Source: Paenibacillus polymyxa (GTDB taxonomy: Bacteria > Bacillota > Bacilli > Paenibacillales > Paenibacillaceae). Taken from it: 64,000 nt of DNA. This document shows positions 53,754-63,405 of the stretch, piece after piece. The first letter of the stretch is position 1. Each line of letters starts with the position of its first letter. A program made the position numbers and the translations under genes. The stretch lies in assembly GCF_015710975.1 (NCBI RefSeq), contig NZ_CP049783.1, positions 3,763,501 to 3,827,500 on the forward strand. Reading direction: 5' to 3'. The notes under the pieces are model-generated. The model had not been told where the DNA came from. It saw nothing but the letters and a program-made list of their open reading frames with translations, and did no database searches.

Positions 53754-55229
53754 ATGCATATTGATCTCAGCCGCAACAGCAGTGTCAAATTATATTTACA
53801 GATTACCAAAACATTAGCGGATCGCATTCAGTCAGGGCTACTACCTCAGGGTACGAAGCTTCCCTCTATCCGTCATCTGTCCAGTCTGCTTGCGGTGAGT
53901 CCTGTAACTGTAAGCAAGGCGTATGCCGAGCTAGAGTCCATGAATTTGGTTACGTGCACACAGGGAAAAGGTTGCTATGTGGCGGAAGCTTCAGTCCCGA
54001 TTTATCGTGAGGGGGCGCAGGATTTGTCTTGGCAGATGTCGCTCATCGATTATTTGCCGCGCGCACAATTATGGAGAAACTTTAACCACAGCCGAAAGGC
54101 TACCTATTCTTTTCATATAGCCGCAATACAACCGGAGCTTCTTCCCACGCGCGAAATCATAGCAGATACTCAACGTTTATCCTCTGAAAATTCCGATGTA
54201 ATGGCTGCATATGGGACTTTTGAAGGTGATTTAGAACTAAGAGAAGTGTTTGCAGACCACTTGAGTGAACGTGGTATACCTACAGTGGCAGAGCAACTGC
54301 TTGTGACCAGCGGAGCTCAACAGGGGATTGACCTAGTGGCGCGTACGTTTGTTGGCCCGGGAGATGTGGTCTACATGGAAGCTCCTACCTATACTGGGGC
54401 CATTGATGTGTTCACTAGTCGTGGTGCCAAAGTAATTATGATTCCGATGGACGAGCAGGGGATGCGGATTGATATTTTGACACGTCTCTGTGATACCCAT
54501 CCCCCAAAATTGATCTATACGATACCTACCTTCCACAATCCTACTGGCGTAACTTTGACGGTGGCCAGACGCACGCAATTACTGGATCTGGCTCAAAGTT
54601 ATCACTGTCTCATTGTTGAGGATGATCCATTTTCCGACCTGTATTACAAAGCAAAACCACCGCTTTCTATCAAGGCGCATGATCAATCCGGGCATGTTGT
54701 CTATATCAAAAGCTTCAGTAAAACTGTTGCTCCCGGTTGCCGTATAGCTTGTGTAGCGGCAACTGGGAGCGTAATGGATCGTTTAGTGGCTGCCAAGTCA
54801 ACTACGGATTTGGGAAGCCCTCTATTAACGCAAAAAGCACTGCTACCCTTTATCAGAAATCGACTTGATCAGCATTTTGTTTCATTGCGAGAACAAATTC
54901 GTGATCGTCTAACTGTCGCATTGAATACGCTCCAGCGCTATGCTCCGCCAGAGGTTGCCTGGTATGCTCCTGAAGGTGGTCTCAATCTATGGATTAAACT
55001 TCCCTCTATGGTGGATATTCCAGAATTGGAGCGGGTAGCTGACCGTGAAGGCATTTCCTTTTTGCCTGGTGCGGTGTGCTATGCAGGTGGTATGGATAGT
55101 AATCATATCCGTATTTCTTTTTCGTATGCGGACAAGGAAACACTTAAATCAGGTCTGCGCAAGTTATGTACTTTGTTAGGCGAAATTCTTGATCATTCGG
55201 TCATTGTGGAACGAAAGCCTATTTTATAA
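53754..55229 (+). CDS. MocR-type regulator (GntR HTH + aminotransferase domain)
   Basis: 491 aa. N-terminal winged helix (LPQGTKLPSIRHLSSLLAVS, about residues 33-52) and a full aminotransferase-like domain with TSGAQQGIDLVART, VEDDPFSDLYYK and PLP-Lys in YIKSFSKTVAPGCRIA. A reading from TTG 53736 would include the GGAGGGAAGG ribosome site, so ATG 53754 is chosen. It likely controls the divergent aminotransferase, by analogy with PdxR/GabR pairs. Confidence 0.9.
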   Translation: MHIDLSRNSSVKLYLQITKTLADRIQSGLLPQGTKLPSIRHLSSLLAVSPVTVSKAYAELESMNLVTCTQGKGCYVAEASVPIYREGAQDLSWQMSLIDYLPRAQLWRNFNHSRKATYSFHIAAIQPELLPTREIIADTQRLSSENSDVMAAYGTFEGDLELREVFADHLSERGIPTVAEQLLVTSGAQQGIDLVARTFVGPGDVVYMEAPTYTGAIDVFTSRGAKVIMIPMDEQGMRIDILTRLCDTHPPKLIYTIPTFHNPTGVTLTVARRTQLLDLAQSYHCLIVEDDPFSDLYYKAKPPLSIKAHDQSGHVVYIKSFSKTVAPGCRIACVAATGSVMDRLVAAKSTTDLGSPLLTQKALLPFIRNRLDQHFVSLREQIRDRLTVALNTLQRYAPPEVAWYAPEGGLNLWIKLPSMVDIPELERVADREGISFLPGAVCYAGGMDSNHIRISFSYADKETLKSGLRKLCTLLGEILDHSVIVERKPIL

Positions 55230-55262
55230 GGGATAAATGTATTAGGGGGTAAACATCCAAGC

Positions 55263-55289
55263 ACAGCATACGCCTTCTTAATATGCTGT
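55263..55289 (+). other. Inverted repeat before the CotD-like gene
   Basis: ACAGCATA and TATGCTGT, 8-bp arms with an 11-nt loop, 28 bp before the start. Could be a weak terminator for the MocR gene or an operator. Confidence 0.4.
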
Positions 55290-55317
55290 ACTAATTCACC
55301 GAAAGGAGTTGCACATT

Positions 55318-55548
55318 ATGAGTCATTGCCATTACGACCCGGTTGTGTGCCCGCCGATCCAATTTGTAAATCATCAATTTTACCCACAGGTGGTGCCTGT
55401 TGTTCATCCGATTGAAATTATCAATCAGGCGCATGTTATACCTGTGCCCCACCACGTATTTCCGGTGGTTGTCAAGGATCCTGGTGACCCATGCTGTCAT
55501 ACTCGCAGTCATGGAAAGCGGCCTGTCCGTACCAGTTCTAAGCGTTAA
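55318..55548 (+). CDS. CotD-family spore coat protein
   Basis: 76 aa, rich in His, Pro and Val with scattered Cys, the pattern of CotD inner-coat proteins: SHCHYDPVVCPPIQFVNHQF, repeated VVHPIEIINQAHVIPVPHH and a C-terminal CC. ATG 55318 is nine bases after GAAAGGAG; the TTG at 55309 is too close. Expected in the mother cell late in sporulation. A strong terminator follows. Confidence 0.85.
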   Translation: MSHCHYDPVVCPPIQFVNHQFYPQVVPVVHPIEIINQAHVIPVPHHVFPVVVKDPGDPCCHTRSHGKRPVRTSSKR

Positions 55549-55556
55549 GAAAGCCT

Positions 55557-55591
55557 AAAAAGGCAGCCATGGAGCAACATGGCTGCTTTTT
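55557..55591. terminator. Bidirectional terminator
   Basis: AAAAAGGCAGCCATG-gagcaa-CATGGCTGCTTTTT has A and T flanks on both sides, so it can end both the CotD-like gene (+) and the subtilase gene (-), whose stop is at 55602. Confidence 0.92.
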
Positions 55592-55601
55592 CTGGGGTAT
55601 C

Positions 55602-57482
55602 CTAGGCTTCCAGTTTCCTCAATAGGGATTTTAACTTGTCACTGAAATGCTGTGGATAGAATTGCAGGGGAACATACGGACGTTGTGCTGCTTTCAATGC
55701 TTTATACACGTCGATTTGACCATACCCAAAATATTTGTCATGTCCTGGTGTGCCCAAATCAATTACGCTGTCTCTCATTAAATCCATTACCTCTTTATTG
55801 GTTAGATCAGGGTTAATGGATCGAATCAGGGCAGCTAGCGCTGATACATGTGGACTGGCCATTGAAGTACCCGACAGCGCAGCATATTGATTCCCTGGAT
55901 ACGTACTGGCAATACTTGCACCTGGAGCCATGACGTCCACGTAATCGCCGTAGTTAGAAAAGGATGCGCGGTGCATAGAAGAATCTGTAGCAGAAACGGC
56001 AAATACTTCAGGGTATGCTGCTGGATAACCAGGTCGCTCCGTATTATCATTGCCTGTGGCTGCAACTAATACAACATCTTTGTCATAAGCGTATTTGATT
56101 GCATCATGCAAAAATGAAGCTTGTGCATAGTTGCCGAGACTCAAATTGATGACCTTGGCCCCGTGATCAGCTGCCCATATAATACCTTCTGCAACCGAGT
56201 AAGTCGTACCGGAGCCAGATTGGTCAAGTACCTTGATCGGCATGACCTTGTTGTACCACGTCATACCGGCGACTCCCTCACCGTTATTTACGAGCGCAGA
56301 AATGATGCCAGCGACATGCGTTCCGTGACCGACGTCATCATAAGGCTTTTCAGACGGGTTGACCACGTTATGCCCTGAAAGAATTTGACCTTTTAGATCA
56401 GGATGATCCAAATCCACTCCCGTATCTACAACCGCGACAATTACATCCTTGCTGCCTTTGCTTAGTTTCCAACCTCTGTTGGTTTCGGTAGCAGGCAGGT
56501 TCCATTGATAGCGAGAAAAAAGCAGATCATTAGGAATAGAGCTGTCCGCTTTGATAGGTGCTTTCTCATTAGTCAGATACATATAGTGAGGCTCAGCATA
56601 AAGTGGATTCCACTTTCGTGAAAAGTATTGCTTTAGCTCTTTAAAGTTCATCTTATCCGAATGAAATACATAAGTATAACCAAGCTTGCGACCTGGCTCA
56701 CAGTGTAAGTCTGCTGCAATTTCCTGCAGTTGTCGTGAATCAGGATTGTGACGGAAGCGAACGACAATTTCGTTTTCAAAATAATGGCTTGCATTTTCGT
56801 TGTCGTGTCCCGTTTTGACAGTGATATCGTGCAATGTGTCGGGATGTACGGATTCGATTTTGTAGCTACCTTCTTTTGGATAGGGAATTAAACGCAAATT
56901 TTTGCGCTGATGCTTCTCCACATCACGCAATACTTGCTGACTGACTAGAGCAGCAACACCGCATGTTCCGTCAGCCGATGGTTCAGCCATGACGAAATAT
57001 TTACCGCCTTCAACCTGAAAAGCAGCCGATTCATAGGATTTATTTTGCGTGACGGAACGACGAGCTGCAGCCAAGCTGCTTTGAATTTGAGGATGGCTTA
57101 GCAGACTTGTCTGTGCTTTGCTACCTGTATAGGTGTTAGTCTTTCCGTCCCTAATGTGAATCCACTGGAGCGTATGAAGATGACTGTGTGATTGTTGCAA
57201 TGTGTGGGTGAACTGTCTTTTCTGATCGGCAGTTTTACCATTCAGCTCCCGCATTACGTATTGAATATCCTGTCTTGCGTCCATCCGTGTGAGGGTATCT
57301 GTAGCGGACAGGTCCAAAGCCAACATTCCTTTTTTAAGCTGCTTCTCCTGCTGTGGTACCATCTTGGTCGTATATTCGGGCTGTGGTGTGTGGCGGTGAT
57401 CGCGTGAAGGCAGCATCAGTGTGATCAGAAGCACCCCGGCAGCTGCTCCAAGCAGGGGTTTTAACCATTTTCGCCGAGACAT
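55602..57482 (-). CDS. Membrane-anchored or secreted subtilisin-family (S8) serine protease
   Basis: 626 aa. N-terminal signal or anchor segment (residues 9-26, LLGAAAGVLLITLMLPS), a long pro/accessory region of about 300 residues, then the S8 domain: Asp in VVDTGVDLDHPDLKG near 350, His in GHGTHVAGI near 389, Ser in GTSMASPHVSA near 538. An inhibitor-I9-like segment (EIVVRFRHNPDSRQLQEIAA) lies near 240-260. GGAGG precedes the ATG. The triad is complete. Probably extracytoplasmic; substrate unknown. Confidence 0.92.
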   Translation of the reverse strand: MSRRKWLKPLLGAAAGVLLITLMLPSRDHRHTPQPEYTTKMVPQQEKQLKKGMLALDLSATDTLTRMDARQDIQYVMRELNGKTADQKRQFTHTLQQSHSHLHTLQWIHIRDGKTNTYTGSKAQTSLLSHPQIQSSLAAARRSVTQNKSYESAAFQVEGGKYFVMAEPSADGTCGVAALVSQQVLRDVEKHQRKNLRLIPYPKEGSYKIESVHPDTLHDITVKTGHDNENASHYFENEIVVRFRHNPDSRQLQEIAADLHCEPGRKLGYTYVFHSDKMNFKELKQYFSRKWNPLYAEPHYMYLTNEKAPIKADSSIPNDLLFSRYQWNLPATETNRGWKLSKGSKDVIVAVVDTGVDLDHPDLKGQILSGHNVVNPSEKPYDDVGHGTHVAGIISALVNNGEGVAGMTWYNKVMPIKVLDQSGSGTTYSVAEGIIWAADHGAKVINLSLGNYAQASFLHDAIKYAYDKDVVLVAATGNDNTERPGYPAAYPEVFAVSATDSSMHRASFSNYGDYVDVMAPGASIASTYPGNQYAALSGTSMASPHVSALAALIRSINPDLTNKEVMDLMRDSVIDLGTPGHDKYFGYGQIDVYKALKAAQRPYVPLQFYPQHFSDKLKSLLRKLEA

Positions 57483-57668
57483 GAAACCGTCCTCCTTAAG
57501 TATTCATAAATTTATGGTTTAGCGTGAGGAGGTTGGCATGTTTTTATACCTTTCAATGCTTATTTGTGGTAGGATAAATACTGAAAATTACAGCTCTTTC
57601 GGTTAGAAGGGACTATTTTCGGGTAACCAAATTGATGAACAAGCAACAAATAAGGGGGAGCTGCCTTG

Positions 57669-58175
57669 ATGTCAGCAGTCAACGTACAAAAATTATGTGA
57701 GTCGGCGCAGGAGAGACTGAAAACTGCCGTAAAACGTGTGGAAACATTCCTCAATGAGCATGCTCTGCCGCAACTGGCTGTGGATGGCAATGAGGAGTCC
57801 GTACTTTTTTACAAAGGTTTTTTGTCGGATCTCCGCCATGTCCTTGTTTTTTCCGAAGTATCCTATGAAAAGTTGGGTGTGGCTTTGCGCCGTGCCAACT
57901 TTGACGTCGATTTTGCGGAAAAGGCATTGTATAACGTATACCATGACTGCGTGAACAGCTTTTTTTATCCCAAAAATGAATCTTACGCAGAGGACGGACG
58001 CTATGCTTATACGGGACAAGATGCTATCCGCTTCCGTAAAACGACAGTGCCAGCCGCACGCGAAGTGATCATGGACATTACGAAAAACTTTGAAGAATTG
58101 CGTGATGATCTGACTTATTATGAAAGTGATTATTTGACACAGCGCCGGATGCAGACTCGTCGTACTCATGCCTAA
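57669..58175 (+). CDS. ypuI: YpuI family protein (DUF3907)
   Basis: 168-aa soluble protein matching the YpuI pattern: LLVFSEVSYEKLG-type segment in RHVLVFSEVSYEKLGVALRR, then EKALYNVYHDCVNSFFYPKN and GRYAYTGQDAIRFRKT. GGGGGAG precedes ATG 57669, rather than the TTG at 57666. Conserved in Bacillales, function unknown. No operon partner is obvious. Confidence 0.82.
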   Translation: MSAVNVQKLCESAQERLKTAVKRVETFLNEHALPQLAVDGNEESVLFYKGFLSDLRHVLVFSEVSYEKLGVALRRANFDVDFAEKALYNVYHDCVNSFFYPKNESYAEDGRYAYTGQDAIRFRKTTVPAAREVIMDITKNFEELRDDLTYYESDYLTQRRMQTRRTHA

Positions 58176-58363
58176 AGCATTCAATCCAGAAATTCATTTC
58201 TAATCAAAAACTAAAACAAGACAAGCAAGCCGTTTTCTACTTGTTTCCTGCCAGTTTGGAGGAGACGAAGGGAAGCGGCTTTTTTCGTATGTCACCAACT
58301 GCCATATGCCATGAACGCATAGGTGCAGACGAGCGGGGGGACAATGAATCCGAGGTGATGATC

Positions 58364-58591
58364 ATGAGCCAAGAGGCCAAGCCAATCGTAAAGTGCAGTG
58401 TAGCCAATTGCCATTATTGGGGAGAAAACAACTTTTGCAAGGCAGATTTGATCATGATTGAAGTAGATGGTCATGCCGGGAAAAAATTTAAAGAAGAATA
58501 TGCGGGGGAAAGCTTTAGTTCAGAAGAACGTGATAAGGCTGCAACGTCTGCTGCAACCTGTTGCCACACCTTTAAGCCGAAGTCTCTGTAG
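58364..58591 (+). CDS. DUF1540 domain protein
   Basis: 75-aa small cysteine-rich protein. DUF1540 pattern CSVANCHYWGENNFCKA with a later CC pair (ATCCHTF); such spacing suggests metal binding. ATG 58364 follows GAGGTGATG; the frame is open back to 58241 but without ribosome site or conserved sequence. Function unknown; often sporulation-associated in Bacilli (family knowledge). Confidence 0.85.
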   Translation: MSQEAKPIVKCSVANCHYWGENNFCKADLIMIEVDGHAGKKFKEEYAGESFSSEERDKAATSAATCCHTFKPKSL

Positions 58592-58632
58592 ATTTATTAC
58601 GCGATTCATTTCCATTTGGAGGTGCAGGAATT

Positions 58633-59028
58633 ATGGAAGATCATGAAAACGATAAGCATAAGAATGAAGAGCATGTTAGCCGTGAACGTGTAGATTATCC
58701 TCGTCACGTTCAGGAGCGCTCTGCCAAGCGCCGCCATCATCGTGAGGAATATGCCGCAGAGGTTGCTCCTGGCTCGCCAGTTGTGACCAAACATGAGAAC
58801 AAGGGTGAAGAGCAGGTTATAAACAATAGTGGTCGTATTTCCGGCTATATTGGGCTGGCTGCTGGTATCGCATCATTGTTTATGTGGTCTATTGTGCTGG
58901 GACCCATTGCGGCAGTTTTAGGATTTTTTGCTTATGTAAATGGCAGTAAAACAACCGGTATTTGGTCGATTGGTCTTGGCGCATTGGCAACCTTGAGTTA
59001 TTTTGCTTTTATCCCGTTTGTGCGCTAA
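58633..59028 (+). CDS. DUF4190-like membrane protein
   Basis: 131 aa. A charged N-terminal half (His/Glu/Arg-rich, about residues 1-65) followed by two membrane segments (GLAAGIASLFMWSIVLGPIA and the VLGFFAYV-to-FIPFV stretch), the arrangement of DUF4190. GGAGGTG precedes the ATG. A terminator follows. Function unknown. Confidence 0.75.
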   Translation: MEDHENDKHKNEEHVSRERVDYPRHVQERSAKRRHHREEYAAEVAPGSPVVTKHENKGEEQVINNSGRISGYIGLAAGIASLFMWSIVLGPIAAVLGFFAYVNGSKTTGIWSIGLGALATLSYFAFIPFVR

Positions 59029-59056
59029 CCCTGTTGGGTAAAGGTTCCGATATCTT

Positions 59057-59094
59057 AGCTCCGCTGTCTTTTCGACAGAAACGGAGCTTTTTTT
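59057..59094 (+). terminator. Intrinsic terminator
   Basis: AGCTCCG-CTGTC-ttttc-GACAG-aaa-CGGAGCT with seven T; ends the DUF4190-like gene. Confidence 0.9.
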
Positions 59095-59191
59095 CATTAA
59101 AAAGTATGGAAGTACATAGTAAAAAGTTGTATCATAGCAATAACGACAAGCTATTTGGGATATAACAACTATAGAAAGTTGGGAACACCAC

Positions 59192-59890
59192 ATGCAAATT
59201 GATCCGCGCGTGTCCAAATCCATGTTAGACATGCAGCTGTTAAATAATATGAGTGCTACGACTCAGACGGGTACAGCGGATGCTTTTTCTGGATTGCTGG
59301 AACAAGTAGGTCAGCTGGAAACAGATGATGCTGTCACTCAAGAAAATTCAGGCGATGTTACCAGAGATGAAAACGGCTTGCTCTGGCTTCAACTGGGACC
59401 TTCGAGGGGAACGGCTTCACCATTGGCAGTATATCCAGCTTCTTCCAATGCGGCAACGGACGGACCTACAAAAGCTACAGCGTATGATAGTTTGATTAAT
59501 GAGGCAAGTCAGAAATACGGCGTTCCGGTAGCTTTGATTAAAGCAGTTATTGATACGGAATCTTCATTTAATCCATCGGTTACTTCTTCGGCCGGAGCCA
59601 AAGGACTTATGCAGTTGATGGATGCTACAGCTCAAGGTCTGGGAGTTAGTGACCCCTATGATCCTGCACAAAATATTGATGCTGGCGTACGCTATTTGTC
59701 TTACCAGATTAAACGTTTTAACGGACAGGAAAATATGGCGCTGGCTGCGTACAATGCAGGTCCTGGACGGGTGCAGCGGCTTGGAGTAAGTAGTGATGAG
59801 CAGTTGATGTCTGTACTGGACAAGCTTCCGGTAGAAACGCAAAGATATATTTCCAAAATTCAGAATGCACGTGAAAAATATACCATCTAA
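59192..59890 (+). CDS. Lytic transglycosylase (SLT/GH23 domain)
   Basis: 232 aa. Peptidoglycan-cleaving SLT fold: ALIKAVIDTESSFNPSVTSS with catalytic Glu near residue 123, GAKGLMQLMDATAQGLGV, NIDAGVRYLSYQIKRF and LAAYNAGPGRV. The first 100 residues are polar and low-complexity with no clear signal peptide, so export route is unclear (may be for sporulation or flagella). Start follows GGGA weakly. A terminator follows. Confidence 0.88.
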   Translation: MQIDPRVSKSMLDMQLLNNMSATTQTGTADAFSGLLEQVGQLETDDAVTQENSGDVTRDENGLLWLQLGPSRGTASPLAVYPASSNAATDGPTKATAYDSLINEASQKYGVPVALIKAVIDTESSFNPSVTSSAGAKGLMQLMDATAQGLGVSDPYDPAQNIDAGVRYLSYQIKRFNGQENMALAAYNAGPGRVQRLGVSSDEQLMSVLDKLPVETQRYISKIQNAREKYTI

Positions 59891-59958
59891 GCCCTATAGC
59901 TTATAGCATAAAAGTGCGTAATTTCAATTCGATTAGGTCCGCAGACAGGATCAATATG

Positions 59959-60010
59959 GGGAAAGGGTGTCGCTGTAATGAAGCGGCCTTTCCCTGTTTT
60001 GGTCTTTTTT
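59959..60010 (+). terminator. Terminator upstream of the cysteine desulfurase gene
   Basis: GGGAAAGG and CCTTTCCC with a 20-nt loop, followed by TGTTTTGGTCTTTTTT. Confidence 0.6.
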
Positions 60011-60044
60011 GTTGTAGCAGTTGTGGGGCAGAAAGGGGAGTTTG

Positions 60045-61193
60045 ATGAAATATTTTGATTATGCCGCGACAACTCCGCCTTTTGAAGAGGTGATTACAAC
60101 CGTTGCCGAGGTAATGAGACGCCATTATGGCAATCCATCTTCCATGCATCGGTATGGAGAGGACGCGGATAAGTTGATTAAGCGCTCGCGCGAAGTATGC
60201 GCTGCAGCTTTGGGAGTATCTCCTTCGGAGATTGTCTTCACATCCGGGGCAACGGAAAGTAATAATCTTGCCGTTAAGGGAGCAGCTTTGCAGTATCAGA
60301 CCAGAGGCAAACATATCGTTACTGTATCGACAGAGCATCCGTCTGTGTATGAAGCATGCAAACAGCTAACAAATTTGGGTTTTGAGGTTACTTTTTTACC
60401 TGTGGATGAGGAAGGTCATGTGACTGCCGAACAGGTTTGTGCAGCTGTTCGTAAAGATACGATTTTAGTCAGTATCATGCATGTCAATAATGAGACGGGA
60501 AGGGTGCAACCATTACATGATATCGGAGCCGCGCTGAAAAAGCGATTCCCCCGAGTCCTATTTCATATTGACGGTGTACAGGGGTTTGGAAAGCTGTCGG
60601 TTGATATCCGGGGGTGGCAAGCTGATCTGTATAGCCTTTCAGCGCATAAGCTACGTGGACCCAAAGGTGTGGGGTTGCTATTCGTTCGAGAAGGTGTAGA
60701 GCTTTTCCCACTGCTTAGTGGCGGCTCTCAGGAGCAAGGGGTTCGTGCGGGTACCGAAAATGTACCACTGCTTGTCGGTATGTCTAAGGCGGTACGGCTG
60801 GCGGGCGAACGACAAGCAGAGACTGCACGGCGCATGATCGAGTGGAGAGAACGGGTGGTCGCAGAAGTGAAAACAATCCCTCAACTGCGGCTGAACAGTG
60901 GGAAAGAAGCGCCGCATATTGTCCACTTTTCGTATCCGGGCATGAAGGCCGAGGTACTGCTGCATACGCTGGAGCAATTGGGTGTGGCAGTGTCCACCAA
61001 ATCGGCTTGCTCTTCAAAATTAGCCGAGCCCAGCCGGGTACTGCTGGCGATGGGCCGCAATGAGGCAGAAGCAGCCGGCGGCATTCGTATCAGCTTTGGT
61101 GATGAACATACGGAACAGGATATCGACGAGCTCATACTCGCACTTCGACAGGCTGTAGCCAAGCTGGAATCCCTTGAAAGGTGGAAACGTTAA
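60045..61193 (+). CDS. Cysteine desulfurase (NifS/IscS type)
   Basis: PLP enzyme providing sulfane sulfur from cysteine, 382 aa. KYFDYAATTPP start, FTSGATESNNLAVKGA, PLP-Lys in SLSAHKLRGPKGVGLLF and catalytic Cys in STKSACSSKLAEPSRVLL. AAAGGGGAG precedes ATG 60045. Directly followed after 1 bp by thiI, the usual pairing for 4-thiouridine synthesis in Firmicutes (NifZ-ThiI in B. subtilis), so it is probably the dedicated sulfur donor. Confidence 0.94.
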   Translation: MKYFDYAATTPPFEEVITTVAEVMRRHYGNPSSMHRYGEDADKLIKRSREVCAAALGVSPSEIVFTSGATESNNLAVKGAALQYQTRGKHIVTVSTEHPSVYEACKQLTNLGFEVTFLPVDEEGHVTAEQVCAAVRKDTILVSIMHVNNETGRVQPLHDIGAALKKRFPRVLFHIDGVQGFGKLSVDIRGWQADLYSLSAHKLRGPKGVGLLFVREGVELFPLLSGGSQEQGVRAGTENVPLLVGMSKAVRLAGERQAETARRMIEWRERVVAEVKTIPQLRLNSGKEAPHIVHFSYPGMKAEVLLHTLEQLGVAVSTKSACSSKLAEPSRVLLAMGRNEAEAAGGIRISFGDEHTEQDIDELILALRQAVAKLESLERWKR

Positions 61194-61194
61194 A

Positions 61195-62421
61195 ATGCAC
61201 TATGATATGCTGTTACTTCGCTTCGGCGAATTTACATTAAAAGGGAAGAATCGTGCTCGTTTTGAAAAGGCTGTACTGAAACACGTAAAACTGCTGCTTA
61301 AGCCTTTTCCAGGTGCTTCTTTGCGCAAGGAATTTGGACGGATTTATGTGGTTCTCGGGGGAGAGCCTTATGAACAGATCATTCAAGTATTGCAAAAGGT
61401 GTTTGGCATCACGACGATTAGCCCTGTCAAAATGGCGCCTGTTGAGTTAGATGCTATCATTGAGACGGCTGTAGCTTTAATGCATGAGCTGAACGTAGAC
61501 GAGGGAACGACATTCAAGGTAAATGCCCGCAGAGTATGGAAGGGGTTTCCCCATTCTTCACAAGAGATGAATCATTTAATTGGTTCTCCTCTATTGCGGA
61601 ATTTTCCGGCGCTGAGGGTCGATGTACGTCAACCTAATATTGAGCTGCGTGTGGAGGTAAGAGAGCAGGCGGCATATATTTTTAGTGATGTTATTATGGC
61701 TGTAGGGGGCTTTCCGTTAGGGACGAACGGCAAAGCTATGCTGCTGCTGTCCGGTGGAATTGACAGTCCGGTAGCAGGATGGTCATCCATGCGTAGAGGC
61801 TTGGAAATCGAATGTGTACATTTTTATAGCTATCCATTTACAAGTGAGCGTGCGAAAGAAAAGGTTATTGATTTGGCAAAAGTATTAGCAGGCTACGCGG
61901 GCCGAATCAAAATCCACCTTGTGCCGTTTACAGAGGTGCAGACGGCCTTTACTCGCACTGGGCAGGATAATTTGATTATTACGCTAATGAGGCGGTCTAT
62001 GTTGCGAATTGCAACAATGCTGGCAGAGCGTGAAGGAGCATTGGCACTCGTGACGGGCGACAGTCTGGGTCAAGTTGCTAGTCAAACGCTATCCAGCATG
62101 AATGTGATTGGTCGTTCGACGGAACTCCCCTTGCTGCGACCTCTCGTCATGATGGATAAGCAGGAGATCACAGAAATCGCTAAGCAAATTGGCACCTACG
62201 ATTTATCCATTCTCCCGTATGAGGATTGCTGTACATTGTTTGTTCCCAAATCTCCCACGACCAATCCGAATTTGTGGGTAGTGCAGAAGATTGAAGCCTC
62301 TATTCGGGATTTAAATGCTTTGATCGATCAGGCTGTAGCTACAACGGAGACGGTTGTCCTTGAGGCAGGTGGAGCTGTAGAGGGGCGTAAAGAGGAAGTT
62401 ATACAGGAAGATTGGTTTTAA
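61195..62421 (+). CDS. thiI: tRNA 4-thiouridine synthase ThiI
   Basis: 408 aa. N-terminal ferredoxin-like and THUMP domains, then PP-loop LLSGGIDSPVAGW near residue 182 and CCTLFVPKSPTTNPN near 345. No rhodanese domain, as in other Firmicutes, consistent with direct sulfur transfer from the adjacent cysteine desulfurase. AAAGGTGG precedes ATG 61195. Modifies U8 of tRNA; possible role in thiamine thiazole synthesis is family knowledge. Confidence 0.95.
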   Translation: MHYDMLLLRFGEFTLKGKNRARFEKAVLKHVKLLLKPFPGASLRKEFGRIYVVLGGEPYEQIIQVLQKVFGITTISPVKMAPVELDAIIETAVALMHELNVDEGTTFKVNARRVWKGFPHSSQEMNHLIGSPLLRNFPALRVDVRQPNIELRVEVREQAAYIFSDVIMAVGGFPLGTNGKAMLLLSGGIDSPVAGWSSMRRGLEIECVHFYSYPFTSERAKEKVIDLAKVLAGYAGRIKIHLVPFTEVQTAFTRTGQDNLIITLMRRSMLRIATMLAEREGALALVTGDSLGQVASQTLSSMNVIGRSTELPLLRPLVMMDKQEITEIAKQIGTYDLSILPYEDCCTLFVPKSPTTNPNLWVVQKIEASIRDLNALIDQAVATTETVVLEAGGAVEGRKEEVIQEDWF

Positions 62422-62422
62422 T

Positions 62423-62463
62423 AAAAAAGGCAGACCCGCAACAATGTTGGGGTCTGCCTTTTT
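62423..62463. terminator. Terminator after thiI
   Basis: AAAAAAGGCAGACCC-cgcaacaatgttg-GGGTCTGCCTTTTT, with flanks suitable for both strands; the minus-strand TerC gene ends at 62493. Confidence 0.9.
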
Positions 62464-62492
62464 ATTTGGGTGAGGTCCTTTTGAAACCTCTT

Positions 62493-63173
62493 TCAGATGG
62501 CTTTTTCTCGACGGGATACTGCTCTGCGATTTTGAAGATACCCTGTGAGCAAAATGCCAGCCATAACGGTGGCAATAAACAAGATACGCAGCGCCGGATG
62601 CTCCGTAAAGTATGGTGCCAGCTTACGTTCTTCAGTGATCATATTAGAGGCCGTATAACCAAGCACAGCCGATCCTAAATAGATGATCCATGGGAATTTG
62701 TTGATCAGCTTGATAAAAAGAGTGCTTCCCCATACAACGATCGGCACACTGATTAACAGGCCCAGTACTACAAGTATCAAATGTTGCTGGGCCGCGCCAG
62801 CAACAGCAATCACGTTGTCCAGACCCATTGCCGCATCGGCGATAATAATGGTGCGGATAGCACCCCATAGCGTTGTGCCTGCTTTAACTTCAGCATGATC
62901 CTCTTGGTCCACAAGCAACTTATACGCGATCCAGACTAGCATCATACCCCCAATGAGTAACAACCACGGTACTTGGAGCAACCAGAGTACCACAATAGTG
63001 GCTGCTATGCGGATGAGAAGGGCACCCCCGGTGCCGTATAGAATCGCTTTTTTTTGCATTGCAGGAGGCAGCTTTCTGGCGGCAAGCCCAATTACAATCG
63101 CGTTATCTCCTGCGAGTAGAAGGTCAATAAATATTACATTAAGCAATAGCCAAAAGAACTGAAGTACAGACAT
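62493..63173 (-). CDS. TerC-family membrane protein (YjbE-like)
   Basis: 226 aa with about seven membrane segments. TerC motifs: IDLLLAGDNAIVIGLAAR and DAAMGLDNVIAVAGAA, each with the conserved acidic/Asn pair. Family members export Mn2+ or help load exported metalloenzymes. The first ATG (63188) abuts GGGAG, so ATG 63173 is proposed; the spacing is then long (15), so the start is uncertain. Divergent from a second TerC gene. Confidence 0.88.
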   Translation of the reverse strand: MSVLQFFWLLLNVIFIDLLLAGDNAIVIGLAARKLPPAMQKKAILYGTGGALLIRIAATIVVLWLLQVPWLLLIGGMMLVWIAYKLLVDQEDHAEVKAGTTLWGAIRTIIIADAAMGLDNVIAVAGAAQQHLILVVLGLLISVPIVVWGSTLFIKLINKFPWIIYLGSAVLGYTASNMITEERKLAPYFTEHPALRILFIATVMAGILLTGYLQNRRAVSRREKAI

Positions 63174-63405
63174 GTCAATCGTTCTCATCTCCCTGATTAA
63201 ACATCATCAAAAACATTGCATGTTGTTTATGTTAATACCCGTTTTTCGGAAATACGATTCATTATATTGCTGTTTGTTATTGAATTCAAGGTATATACTC
63301 AACAAATTGGATATCAGTTATTAATAAATGATGACTTATTTGAAATGCCTGCAAGCATAGCCTCGTCCGATTTCGCATACATGTAGGATGGGGGTGTTTG
63401 TACAT

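Noticed and set aside
63189..63405. yybP-ykoY manganese riboswitch before the TerC genes
   Set aside because: The expected conserved loops were not seen.
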